From Cannabis sativa (lineage: Eukaryota > Streptophyta > Magnoliopsida > Rosales > Cannabaceae), in the NCBI RefSeq assembly GCF_029168945.1, contig NC_083610.1, positions 75,507,580-75,571,579 on the forward strand: a DNA stretch of 64,000 nt, written 5' to 3'. This document shows positions 1 through 11,427 of the stretch, piece after piece. The notes under the pieces are model-generated. The model made no database searches, was not told where the DNA came from, and saw only the letters and a list, made by a program, of their open reading frames with translations. Within the stretch, counting starts at the first letter, position 1. The number at the start of each line of letters is the position of its first letter. Made by a program: the position numbers and the translations under genes.

Positions 1-57
1 AAAAAAAAAAAAAAAAAAATCTATTATGGTTAAGGGTTTGTTTTTGTATTATTTCAG

Positions 58-2074
58 GTTAACAGTGTGAGGCTTCCTCGTCATGTTGCTGACAAGAGGT
101 TTTTTTGTGGCACGGCCTTGGTTGAGTTCTCAAATGAGGAAGATGCTGAAAATATTTTGAAGCAAAGTTTTGATTATGCAGGTGCTAAGTTAAACCTAAA
201 ACCAAAGTAAGTTTTGCTTGTATCCACTGCACATGCCAGTCGTGTGGTCTTTATTTTATTTTTAATCTTTACTTTGTGGTTTAGCTTTTTATTTCGATGA
301 TTCCTGTTCCAAATAGATTTTCAATGTGTGAAAATCTGATGTGGGTTATATCTCTACTTTTAAGGATGTTTTATTTAATTAATTAGATAGTTGAGGTTCC
401 AGAACTTCGCAAGCAATATTATTATCTTTTCTTTGTTTAGAATGGATAAGTGAAGCATAGCAGTTTTATCTATAACAAAGCTGAACTTTACCCCAAGAAA
501 TAAATAAAAGAGAAGCCTTCTAAAATAGCATTTCCTACTCAGGAAGGATTTTGATGCCGAAAGAGAGAAAGAAACAGAGGAATTTGAGAAAAATCGTTCC
601 CTTGCAAGTTCAAAAGGCAAGAATTCCCCCGAAGCAAGGTAAGTAGTAATTCTTGTGACGTGATTTATGAGGGTCAACTGACATTCTCATGCTTTACTGG
701 TTATAATCTCATTATCTTCACTTGATGATGATCACAGTTATACAAAAGGCTTAATTGTTGCATTCGCATTAAAGAGGATCTCAGCTGAAGGTTCTGCAGA
801 ACCAAATGGCACTCATGAGCCAGCCAATGGTAGCATTAATGCTGGAACTGATGGAGATAATGCTACTGAAGATGTTAAGACAGACAACAACAAAGAAGAA
901 AAAGTTGAAGGGGAGAGTGTTGATAGCAAAATAGATTTGGAGAAAGATGGGAATGAAATTAAAGACGGAGAAAAGGCTTCTGAGGCTCCTGTTGCAGAGA
1001 GTGAAGAGAAAGAAGAAAAGACTAATGCTGCTGCTACCTTCAAAGATAACATGGAAGTAATTTTGCGAGAAGATCTGAAGGCTGTTTTCGGAAAGTTCGG
1101 TACTGTCAAGGTATCTTATATGATAATTACTAAACTCTGTCATTTAAATTGGAGCCCATTTTATTTTTTGTTCGTTTGTTTAGTTTATGGTCCTCTTAAC
1201 ACTATTCTTTTACTTGAGAACCCTCTGTCTTCCCTCAGAAATCTACTCAGCTATTTTTATTTTAGCCTCTCAGGTTCCTGAATTCTCTCAGGCACACATA
1301 ACATTTTTGTTCTCACATCTTAAGTACTAACTGTTAAGAGTTCTTATCCTGCCAAGTGCCATGTAACCGTTTTTTTCCTTTTAAACTATTCAAATTTTTA
1401 TTTGGAAAAGCTGATAAACAGTATTTCATTCTGAATCTTTTTGGTTTGGTTTTCTTTTGATTTCATTTTTTTCTGATATTCTTGCACTTGGGTTCTTTGT
1501 TGTGGTAAGTATGTGGATTTTAAGATGGGAGAAGAATCAGGATACATTCGATTCGACGAACCTGAAGCTGTGCAGAAAGCTCGTGCTGCAGCTGTTCTGG
1601 CTGAACAAGGTGGTCTGGTTGTGAAGAACTTCGTTGCTACTCTAGATCCAGTCACTGGTAGGCAGCAACATTTAACTGTGATTAAGTTCAATTCACAATT
1701 ATTGGTTACCTTCCTATTTAAAAATGCCTGAAATAACTTTTTTCGCCAATTGCTATTTGCTATGCTACGTACTCAGGTGATGCTGAAAAGGATTACTGGA
1801 GCTTACTCCTCCGCGGTAATCAAGACAAACGGGATTTTAAAGGCAACCGTGGAAGGTTAGAAAAAAACCCATAATTTATGATTCAATCGATTTATCATAT
1901 GATGTTGTCTGGTGTTTCATTTTTGGATTCCCGAATTCTGATTGTGGTCTTGTTGTTAATATCGTTTTTTGCTTAAACAGGGGAGGTAAACACAACAGAG
2001 GCTGGAAACATGGCCGCTCAAGAGACAATGATGCATCGGGTGGTCGCTCAGCTAAAGCTCAGAAAGCAAATTGA
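58..2074 (+). CDS. LA1: La-type RNA-binding protein, 3' part of gene (LA1-like)
   Basis: La proteins bind the UUU-OH tails of new RNA polymerase III transcripts in the nucleus and protect and fold them. Six exons can be read: 58-206, 543-638, 738-1110, 1510-1657, 1777-1855 and 1981-2074, all with GT-AG borders and phases that join, giving 312 residues and a TGA stop. The first exon holds the end of RRM1 (ACGGCCTTGGTTGAGTTC encodes TALVEF, an RNP1-like strand). A Glu/Lys/Asp-rich linker follows, then a second RRM of the La C-terminal type (VILREDLKAVFGKFG, then VDFKMGEESGYIRF), and a basic Gly/Arg/Lys tail (GGKHNRGWKHGRSRD). The La motif and start codon lie upstream of the window, which opens inside an intron. 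Family assignment is firm; the LA1 name rests on similarity and on its neighbour MYB3R1. Confidence 0.9.
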
Positions 2075-3787
2075 GAAAATATCTATAGGGAAACGTTTAA
2101 ATGTAGTTTTTCATGATCAATTTTGTTTGAAGCTTACAGAGAAATGTGGCCATTGAGAGCTCTATGCTCATAATGGCTTGGTGGTCTGTTATGCTCTAGT
2201 TTCGTGCTGTGAACTGTAACACAGCAGTAGCATGCTTTTGTAACTTACTATTTATTAGCGTTCAGTTTGTGACTTTTGAAATTACCAAGGGAAATTTGAG
2301 GATCTACGGATCCTAACTTATTAAATATATGTTGTAATGATTGAAATCATACAAGTTAAAACATATGTGCAAGACTGTGATATAATATGTTTGCGATGGC
2401 TTTTTTATCAAAAAATTTGATTTTAAAGAAGCGATGCTAAAACATTAGTTCTTAACTTTTTAGGCCTGAAACGAAAATAATCCTAACACGATCTCTCTTA
2501 CTAATTTTAAATTGTTTTGCATATATACTGTAATGATTGAAAACTCAGGCAAAAATGAAAACTAAACTTCATTTTAGTGGCTCAAAATTATGTCAAAAAA
2601 AGTGTTTGCGATAATGCGACGATAGTTTTGAACTTTTTTCACCACTTGTAGGCCTTCTATCTTCACACAGTATTGTTAGCATGTATGTTGTAATAAAATT
2701 AGACTAGTGAGGGCAAAACGGTCTATGAATATCAGCATCGAAACGATAATAAAACACTGTTCCCGTGAAAATATAAAAATTACAGGAAAAAAGATGCTAA
2801 AATGAAGGTTTCATGGAAAATAAAATTTTGACGTGAAAAAAAACGATGCTAAAATGAAGGCTGTGCGAGGCTCTCGTCATAACATAATTTTGAAGGCAAA
2901 AACAAATGTTGAAAAACGATACTAAGGCTATACAATCCAGTAATTTTTTTTGGAAATGAAGTGAACATTATTCAAGAATAGTTTCATGAAAACATTTTAG
3001 ACGCAAAAGATGCAAAGAATTAAACCATATAAAAATAAGCTTAATGATAGTGCATGACTATTTTTAGAAAAAAAAAATGTTGATAAGTGATGTTTAATGA
3101 TTGTCTATCAATGTTGCTATGAAAAATTGTTTTGTGAGGGGAAACACAATGCAAGACGATAGTTTCACGATGGTTTGCGATTAAATTTGATAAAAAAATT
3201 TGGAGAGGTATACTTTTTCACATGGATGTCTCTTTAAGATGATTTATTTATTTTTTCTTGCTATTTTTTAGATATACACATTAGAATTTGTATAACCTTA
3301 AACTTGAGTGAAGAAACTTTTTGTAAGATTGATATCGCCCAATTTATTATACTGCGGTTGCGTTAGTAAATATCTACAAGGAAGAAAATAACACTCAAAA
3401 GGACACTTAGTGAGTTCTAGAAAAATAAAACAAGAAACTTGTTTGTGATGAAAATATGAAGAAAATAATTTTGAAAAATTAAACATGTAATTAAAATGAG
3501 AAGTAATCAAAAAATAAATATGAAAGACACAAGTTTCGTACATGTAATTATGTTTTTCTAATAAAATTAATTCTCTAAAGACAACTATAATTGTACACCA
3601 TTAATTATAGTTAAAAAATGTGTATGATAAAGCTCACTTGAAAAATATGTTTTTTAACTAACTTAACAATACTCCTAAAAATGTTATCATATTATATAAT
3701 TTTAATCGATAAAATACCACCAGTAAACTGCAGTAAAAATCATATAATATAATAAACACCCTATAATTAATAGTAGTTGTGGTGTAA
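2075..3787. other. LA1 3' UTR and AT-rich spacer
   Basis: The first 200-250 bases are probably the LA1 3' UTR. The rest is AT-rich with no convincing gene. Short degenerate repeats of the form acgatgctaaaatgaagg recur at about 2430, 2793, 2846 and 2915, and gacgatagttt-type words occur near 2620 and 3160. They may be subterminal repeats of a decayed DNA transposon, but I see no matching ends. Confidence 0.5.
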
Positions 3788-4167
3788 GAGCATCTCCAAT
3801 GGTAAAAAATTAAAGGATGCTTGCTTAGGTGGATAGATGAAGTGGCAAAATATTGAAATGTTATACCATTAGAGGAAAAATAATGTTATTCTAGGAATAT
3901 GTGTGAATGCTATACAATAGCATTGATGTTTATCATTATTTTTTTAATAAAAAATTAAAATTAAAAAAATATTGTTACTAAATAATTAAAAAATAATGTG
4001 TGAGATCATAATTATAGTATTTTTGAAGAGTGTTATACCATTGGAGTGATTTTAGAAGTAAGAGTGCCAAAAATAATGTGAAAGAGAGATAAAATAAAAT
4101 ATTATATTTTTGAATGATGTGGAGATTTCTAGCATCTTTTAAGGATGCTACCATTGGAGATGTTCTC
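3788..4167. mobile_element. MITE with GAGCATCTCCAATGGTA inverted ends
   Basis: The left end reads GAGCATCTCCAATGGTA and the right end reads TACCATTGGAGATGTTCTC, an inverted pair 380 bp apart. Internal copies of taccattggag (near 4030) and taccattagag (near 3865) suggest subterminal repeats. It has no coding capacity. The end sequence and size resemble PIF/Harbinger-type MITEs; the target duplication is not clear, so the superfamily is tentative. Confidence 0.7.
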
Positions 4168-4187
4168 ATGGTAGTGGTGACTGTGAT

Positions 4188-4265
4188 AATAATTGTGATG
4201 GTGGTGGTGTTAATGGAGGTGATGTGATGGTGGTGGTGTTCACGAAGGTGGTGTGATGGTGGTGG
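4188..4265. repeat. GGTGGTG-type minisatellite
   Basis: Imperfect direct repeats of gtgatggtggtggtgtt-like units, three to four copies, lie immediately downstream of the MITE. The G-rich strand stands out in an AT-rich setting. Confidence 0.6.
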
Positions 4266-4267
4266 TT

Positions 4268-5105
4268 GCGGGGTGAGAAAGAATTAGTGTATTTCAAACG
4301 AAATATAAAGAAAAGAAAAGAAGAAAAAGAAAAGGAAAAAAGAAAAAAAAAATTATTTTATTTTTCTAAATAATTTTTTTTGAAATTTTAAAATAATTTT
4401 TATTATATTTAAAATTAAAATTAAATGGACTACTAAAATTTTACTACGTGTACTCTTGTGTACACGTAGGCAGTCCACCGTAACACTTAACTGAGAGTTT
4501 TGGACGGAAGTGTAAAGAGCAAATAGAATTTGAATTTGATAGGTTTCACTGTCAAAAAATCAATTTTGTGGTTAAATGATAAAAAACATAAAATTCAAGT
4601 AGTTTTACTGTTAATATCCCTTGTTATTATTTAATGTTTTATTTGTATATTGGTAATTTTCTTTTTTACAATTTTGGAGCCCTGAGAATGTGGGAGCCTA
4701 AGGCGCACGCCTGGCTCGCCTCACCTCAAGACCGACCATGTCTCTACCCTAACCCTTTAAAAAACAAACACCTCTTATGTGTGTGTCTCTCACTTCCAGT
4801 TGCCACCCACTCTTCTTCTTCTTCCACTTTGATACTACTAAGTTCAAGTTCAACCATTCTTCTTATTTGGTCACTCATATATCAAAAACTAAAAGCTTGA
4901 ACTTTGTAAATATGTCCGATTTTTTGTTTTACTTAGGCCTAGTTTTAATATATATTTTTTTTTCTAGATCACATCTAACACTCTAGACATGCTTAGTCGA
5001 AAAATTTCCATAAGTGGTCGAAATATTTAGATGACTAGTCAAAATTTTAAAATGAGGTCATTTTGCGAAGAATTAACAAGCTAAGTAAAGTGCAAATTGA
5101 CTTAA
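4268..5105. other. AT-rich spacer
   Basis: No gene found. A short hairpin (TACGTGTAC, five-base loop, GTACACGTA) lies at about 4444-4468. The open frames at 4634-4986 have no domain and poor codon character. Confidence 0.5.
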
Positions 5106-6088
5106 AAAGAAAGGCTATTTTGCCAATCATTTCTTTGAAAATTTATAATTATTATATCTCTAAATACTTTTACAAATAATATTATATAAATAAATATTAA
5201 TTTAAATCCTATATTTTATAATTTTTTTATTAAACTCTCTATTTTATTAATAACAAATTTAACCTTATATTTTTCGAAATGGTACACAGTACCTTAAGCT
5301 TATTTTTTAAAAATAAAATTTAATAATAATCTGATCAGAGGTGTTATGACAAAGACTGATTACATGTTCTGTATCTATTTGTGTTAGAAATTATCTTTAA
5401 ATTGGTTATATATTAAAAAAATTATCAAAAATTTATCATTATTGGCAAAGCAATGTTGGAGACTTCTCACTTGTGAGGATAGTTTGGTTACAAAGATATT
5501 CAAAGCAAGATACTTTGCTCATGGTAACTTTCTTACTACATCTTTAGGAAGCAATCCTAGTTATATTTGGAGGAGTATATTGGAGTCTCAAGGGTTGGTG
5601 ATTGCTGTTGCGAGAAGGCTGGTTGGGGATGGCACGCGTAGGGGTGTTCATTGGATCACATCCAATGTTTTTAGGCCCATCCAGATCCGATCCAATTATA
5701 TATTGGATGTTAGATTTTACCATCCGATCCGATCCAATTGATTTCAGTCATCCAATCGATCCAACATCCATTGGATGTTGGATTGGATCGGTTCTATCCA
5801 TTGGATGTATTTTATATATATTTATTGGTTCAATTTGAATTTATTCAATATTTTAGACTAGTATTTTTGGATCGGATCGGATCCATCCAATATTTTAGGT
5901 CCAATATGTACTGGATTAGACTGGATCCATCCAATCCAAGAAAAAAAGAGTAAAATTTTAATGTTAATTTTTATGTATACATATATATTTTACGTACAAT
6001 ATTATAAAATCTAATTACTCATCCAAACTAAATGAAAATACTAATTAGTTTAATTGGATGTTGGATATATTGGATATTTAGACACTTC

Positions 6089-6596
6089 TATTAGAATATT
6101 TTATATAAGGAAATTATTTTCTAATATTAAGGAAATGATTTTCTATTTAAGGAAATAAATAAATAATTGATTTTCTGATAAATGAATATTTTATATTCAT
6201 TAAATCTGAACAAAATCAATTATGTAATATTCTATATATGGTCAGATTTCTATATTCATTACCTGATTTGATTTCCTGAATTAATTGTCAAAATATTCTG
6301 ACAATTAATGTGGCACAGATACTGATGGAGTATCTCACCTATAAATATAGGGTCTCGGTCCCCGAGCTCCTCACTCATTCTGAATCCATTCAGCAAATTC
6401 CATCTAAAGAGAGTTGAGAGAGCGAGGAAGCCCGAACTCCAATACTGAAGCTATCGCAGGATCAAGCTCAAAGATCAATGGCTGGAGGTACATCGATCCT
6501 TTCATTGCATATATTATAGATATGATTACAGTTTATTTTCCGCATTTCATATCATTATATATGCTATATTACATACACTATATATATAGTCTAACA
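6089..6596 (+). repeat. Copia-1 5' LTR
   Basis: 508-bp LTR from TATTAGAATATT to AGTCTAACA. It carries a likely TATA box (cctataaatataggg, about 6339). It differs from the 3' LTR by a small cluster of substitutions near 6315 and one 2-bp indel near 6462; I count about six differences by eye. Confidence 0.92.
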
Positions 6597-6598
6597 GT

Positions 6599-6610
6599 TG
6601 GTATCAGAGC
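6599..6610 (+). other. Copia-1 primer-binding site
   Basis: TGGTATCAGAGC lies two bases after the LTR. It is complementary to the 3' end of initiator methionine tRNA, the usual primer for plant copia elements. Confidence 0.9.
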
Positions 6611-8889
6611 GGATTTATCTCTGCCTTGATTTTGGTTGAGTTTCATATATATATACACTTATATACACTGTTCATATTTATATATATTTATTTTGGTTAG
6701 TTGGTGTATATATATACTCATATTCATACAATCCCGTTTATATATATATATTTTCATACGCATATATATATACAGTTTTATTCCTACCCTTCATTTATAT
6801 ATATAATACATACACGTATATACAGTAAACATACATTTTTTTCATTTTTTTTTTTTGGTATATTTACGTGTATATATATATGTTTATATATATATTGTAT
6901 ATTATATATATATGTTTTATCACATAATAATAATCATAATATTCTTTTTATTATGTGATATATACATGCATATATATATATACATGCGTATATATATCGG
7001 TCCATGTTTTTGTTTTTTCCTTTTTTCATTTTTCGGTGTTTATTTCGAATTCTATATACATTACTATATTCGTATAGTATTATAGATCGATCTAAGCATT
7101 GAAAATTCATTGAAAAACTTAAAGATGGAAAAAATTTTCAGTTAAAACTTTTTCGGACCCGATTAGTTTCGTGATATTAAAGTATATATTTTTTCGTGTT
7201 TTCGTGCATAAAATCTATGTGGATCTCTTTATTATTTGATTTAGAACATTTTAGATTTGAAAACACGCAATTTGGTCGTCGGAAACGCAATTTCCGATCG
7301 GGGGTTTGGCCTCGGGTTCGATCCCGACCGCGTGCAGAAAAACGGGTAAAAATCGACCCGGTTCGCTGAAGAAGACGACGCAAAACGACATGTCGTTTGG
7401 AGAAAACGACGTGTCGTTTGGCGTAAAACGACGTGTCGTTTGAATGGCACATTGCAATTGTCGTTGTTGAAAAACGACATGTCGTTTTTCACATTGTGGA
7501 AAACGACATGTCGTTCATACTCTTGTGAATCAGCCCTGCATTGAAAAAACGACGTGTCGTTTTTCATTAGGGAAAACGACGTGTCGTTTTCTTCTTCATT
7601 TTCAAACCCTTCAAATTTTGGAAAAACGACGTGTCGTTTGTTTTTGCAAAACGACATGTCGTTTGGCAAGATGGATTTTTCAAAAAAAAAAAAAAAAGGG
7701 AAAAATTCCGAATTTTTTTATAAATTTTTATTTTTTGGAATATTAATTATTTTCCCATTTCAGTTGTTAATTTAGTCAATAAATTGCATTTAGTTAATTT
7801 ATCATTTTTGTTTAATACATATATTTAGTATAAATTGAAAATGGAAATTTGTTTAAATTTGGTAATTTATTACATGATTTATTTAGGCATGTAAAAATTG
7901 TGCTAATTTGTGCATTTAATTAAATATTACCAAATTTATGCAATTTATTGTCTAAATTAATTTTGAAAAATCTGCCATTAATTTCATATTAAGGAATTTG
8001 CATTTAATTAATGATCATACATTAATTGTATTATTTTGTATTTAATTGACAAATTTATGTTTAATGCAATTAATTTAGATTTGTATGATTTAAATGCTAT
8101 ACATAAATTGCTAGATATATTTAGAAATATTCAAACATTAAGATAGGTTGAATATTTTATTTAGCAATTAAGTTTCATAAAACTTCATAAAATTATTCAT
8201 AAAATATTCATAAAACTTAATAAAATGAATAAAATATGAATAAAACGTAAGTAGTTTTGTGGTTTGACATAAGAAAACATGAACACGGGACAAATGCTCA
8301 TATCTGAACGGTTTTTAATGATCTTCTGACGACCACACTAAAGAGCACTAATCTCAGTGATTGTCTATTATGTTAATAACGAAATTACTTTTAGGTAGAG
8401 CCCAATACCTAATGTCTAAAGTGAAAATATAATTTTTTATAATTAGGGAGTAGCCACAGCATCTTTAATTATATAAAATTATATATTAATTAAAATTCAC
8501 CTTAATGGACAAAACTTGTAATTAATTATTTGGATATAATAATTTTACCCCACAGGGATTTTATTATATTTTTATAATTAATTAGGATAATATATTAAGT
8601 TAAATTCTCTTAATTTACCCCACAGGGAGTTATGAGGATTTGAATTAATAGTGTTATCACAAATTTTAATTAAAGATAGATTTCATTCCTCCATTATTTC
8701 TAAATTAAATACTTCATTAAATCTATCATAAAGTTCATCCAATTTTATTAGATTTAAAATTTAGCCCATTGTGCAATTTTAGATTTAATAAAATTTTCAT
8801 CTTCATCATGTTTCTACATTGGTAAAACATGAATTCATTAAAGCCTCAATTCTTTTAACATCTAAATTTTTGTAATCCTATTCTTGCAG
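6611..8889 (+). other. Copia-1 long untranslated leader
   Basis: A leader of about 2.3 kb precedes gag. It holds TA-rich microsatellites (about 6650-6990), the palindrome array (7383-7664), a long AT-rich stretch, and two copies of TTTACCCCACAGGGA at 8544 and 8614, 70 bp apart. Open frames here are by-products of repeats. Confidence 0.7.
7383..7664. repeat. Array of nine 16-bp near-palindromes, AAACGACRTGTCGTTT
   Basis: Copies start at 7383, 7404, 7426, 7472, 7501, 7547, 7574, 7624 and 7649. With A at the variable position the unit is a perfect 16-bp palindrome (copies 1, 4, 9; copy 5 ends in C); with G it has one mismatched pair (copies 2, 3, 6, 7, 8). Spacing is irregular, 21 to 50 bp start to start, and the spacers are unrelated. 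The CG-rich unit contrasts with its AT-rich surroundings. Function unknown; it could be a protein-binding site array or a set of RNA hairpins in the leader. Confidence 0.95.
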
Positions 8890-9745
8890 CTATTTCATCC
8901 ACCTCTAAATATGCTGAAATCACTAGTGAAATCCCTGAGCTTAGGAGTGACAACTTCAAAATCTGGAAGGAACGAGTTCTTCTCCACCTCTCTCAACTCT
9001 CTTTAGATGGAATTTGCTGAATGGAGCTGTGTCCTGGAGGAGTAACAAACAAACCTTGAGAAAGATGAACCAGCTGCTATCACTGATACTAGCACTGCTG
9101 CTGAGATTGCACTGCGTGAAAAGTGGGAGCAATCTAATCGTCTCTGCATCATGTTCATTATGTCCAGAATTCCTATGGGAATGCGTGGATCGGTGGAGCC
9201 ACCTGAGAAGGTGAAAGACTTTATCAAAGTTATGGATGAGCAAACTTTGACACTTCAGATAAATCTTTATTCATCAACCTCATCCAAGAGTTCTCGTCCA
9301 CAAAACTCACCGGTGTTAAAGGAGTTCGAGAACATATTTCTAAAATGAGGGACATCACTGCTCATTTGAAGAAACTCGACGTTATCATTCCTGATACCTT
9401 CCTGGTTCATTACATCCTTCACAATCTTCCTCCACAGTATGGGCCTTTCAAAATTTCCTACAACACACATAAAGAAAAATGGACTATCAATGAATTGATG
9501 ACCATGTGTGTTCAAGAGGAAGCCAGTTCCTACAGAGCAAGGAGAAAGTGTTCACCCGACCACTCAACCTAAGAAACGCAAGCCAGCTCAAGAAGAACAA
9601 AGGGAAAAAGCCCATGGCTCCCAAGGCTGCCATAAAGAAAGATTCCATCAAATGTTTCTTTTGTAAACAAAAGGGACATGCTAAAAGTGGGAGTGCGACA
9701 GGTTCAAGAAATGGATGGATGACAAAGGTAATCCAATTTCCTTAG
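8890..9745 (+). pseudogene. Copia-1 gag (broken)
   Basis: Gag forms the particle that packages element RNA. Fragments in different frames show the copia gag order: ITSEIPELRSDNFKIWKERVL near 8925, then KVKDFIKVMDEQ near 9210, then LKKLDVIIPDTFLVHYILHNLP near 9365, then a zinc knuckle beginning CFFCKQKGHAKS near 9650 (CX2CX4H present; the final Cys is displaced by a frameshift). At least three frameshifts separate them. Near 9019-9056 the reading is replaced by a patch that encodes GAVSWRSNKQTL, a sequence normally found in RNase H. Confidence 0.85.
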
Positions 9746-9779
9746 TATGTTATGAATCTAATATGGCTAATGTTAATCT

Positions 9780-11090
9780 TAACACATGGTGGATTGATTC
9801 CGGTTCAACAATTCACATAACAAATTCCTTGCAGGATATTCAAAATCTAAGGAAGCTGCGTGGCAAGTGAGCAAAGCATCTTATCCTGAAACAAGATGGG
9901 CTCACATGTGGAAGCTATTGGAACATGCAATTTAGTTTTAAGTAATGGTTTTATTTTAAAGTTAGAAAAGACCTTTTATGTACCAAGTTTCTCTAGAAAC
10001 TTGATTTCAGTTTCAAGACTTATACCCTTTGGTTTTTCCTTTACATTTTCAGACAAATATTTCAATTTATATTATAAATCCGAATGTGTTGGAAATGGTA
10101 TTTTGTCCGATGGTCTTTACCGCCTTAATTTACAAAATAATACCACTAATAATGTTATGCATGTTCACGCCGGCACTAAGAGATGTGTTATGAAAGAGGA
10201 TTCTCGTACATTGTGGCACCGGAGATTGGGACATATCTCCATTGATAGAATTAAAAGATTGGTAAAAGATGGGGTACTCAATACCTTAGATTTTATCGAC
10301 TTTCGATACTTGTGTGGATTGCATTAAGTGAAAGCAAACCTCCAAGTCCGTCAAACCGGTGTCCATAGGAGTTCCGAAATATTAGAAATCATACATACCG
10401 ATATATGTAGTCCGATATGGAGTCACATGGTCGAAATACTTCATCTCATTCATAGATGATTACTCACGCTACATGTATATCTACTTACTTCATAATAAAA
10501 GTGAAGCATTAGATGTATTTAAGATATTTAAAGTCAAGTAGAGAAACAATGCAACAAGCAAATTAAGATAGTGAGATCGATACAGAGGAGGTGAGTATTA
10601 TGGTGATACACGTAAGATGGACAAGCACCCGGTGCATTTGCGAAGTTTCTTGAAGAAAATGGGATTGTTGCCCATTACACCTTGCCCGTACACCCGAGCA
10701 AAATGGTGTTGCGTAAAGAAGAAACCGAACATTAATGGACATGGTGCTGAGTATGCTTAGTAGCAACTCTAACCTTCCTAAATCCTTGTGGACCGAAGCA
10801 TTAAAGACATCCGTGTACATATTAAACCGAGTTCCAACAAAGGCAAGCCTCAAAAACTCCTTTTGAATTATGGAAAGGTTGGAAACCAAGTTTGAATCAT
10901 GTACGCATTTGGGGATGTCCATCTCAAGTCGAATATATAATCCACAAGAGAAGAAATTGGACCCAAGGACCATAAGCGGATTCTTTATAGGGTACGCCGA
11001 AAAGTCTAAAGGTTACAAGTTTTATTGTCCATCTCATAGCACAAGAATTGTGGAATCAAGGAATGCAAAATTTTCGAGAATGCCTTGATC
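9780..11090 (+). pseudogene. Copia-1 protease and integrase (broken)
   Basis: The protease site reads WWIDSGSTIHI near 9790 (D-S-G motif). A TGA near 9868 and a frameshift follow. An open stretch 9896-10327 carries the GAG-pre-integrase domain with FYVPSFSRNLISVSRL and LWHRRLGHIS. The integrase core continues to about 11090 in changing frames (IDDYSRYMYIY near 10455; a zone encoding PEQNGVA-like sequence near 10690; FFIGYAEKSKGYKFYCP near 10982). No intact integrase is possible. Confidence 0.85.
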
Positions 11091-11427
11091 ATGGGAGTGA
11101 TCAATCAAAGGACTTAGGTCCCGAGAAAGATCCTTCGAACCTTCCACTTCAAAAGCAAGATTGATAATGGTTAACACTCCTATAGTTCAAACGAATGTTG
11201 AACAACCATTACCAATCACCGAAGATCCACAAGTTGGTAATGATAATCCAAGAGGATCAAAATGTTCAAGAGTTGCCCGCAATGGCGTTGAACAACCCGC
11301 TCGAACTCCGCCGTCGCTCCACAAGAGCTCGTTGGTGAAGTCTTAAGAAGATCTACTAGACCTATCAAACCAAGGATTTATAAAGACTATGTTGTGTATT
11401 TATTAGAATCGATATTGGAATCGGGAA

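Noticed and set aside
781..1143. Antisense open frames across LA1
   Set aside because: They are shadows of the low-complexity Glu/Lys-rich LA1 exon.
3298..3543. Open frame in the LA1-MITE spacer
   Set aside because: AT-rich chance frame with no domain.
4634..4986. Overlapping Ser/Leu-rich frames
   Set aside because: Low-complexity pyrimidine-rich DNA; no family resemblance. A decayed 5' UTR-like stretch is possible but not supported.
6089..6094. Start of the Copia-1 LTR at a canonical TG
   Set aside because: Both LTRs begin TATTAG and the ACTTC duplication fixes the border, so the first dinucleotide is TA in this copy.
6414..7085. Open frames rich in Tyr, Ile and His
   Set aside because: They are translations of TA-rich microsatellite DNA in the copia leader.
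7383..7664. Resemblance of the palindrome array to a CRISPR array
   Set aside because: Spacer lengths are irregular (5 to 34 bp), the unit is too short, the locus is inside a plant retrotransposon and no cas genes exist.
7177..7775. Overlapping open frames with repeated RRHVVF / KTTCRF-like words
   Set aside because: They are translations of the 16-bp palindrome array in several frames, on both strands, not proteins.
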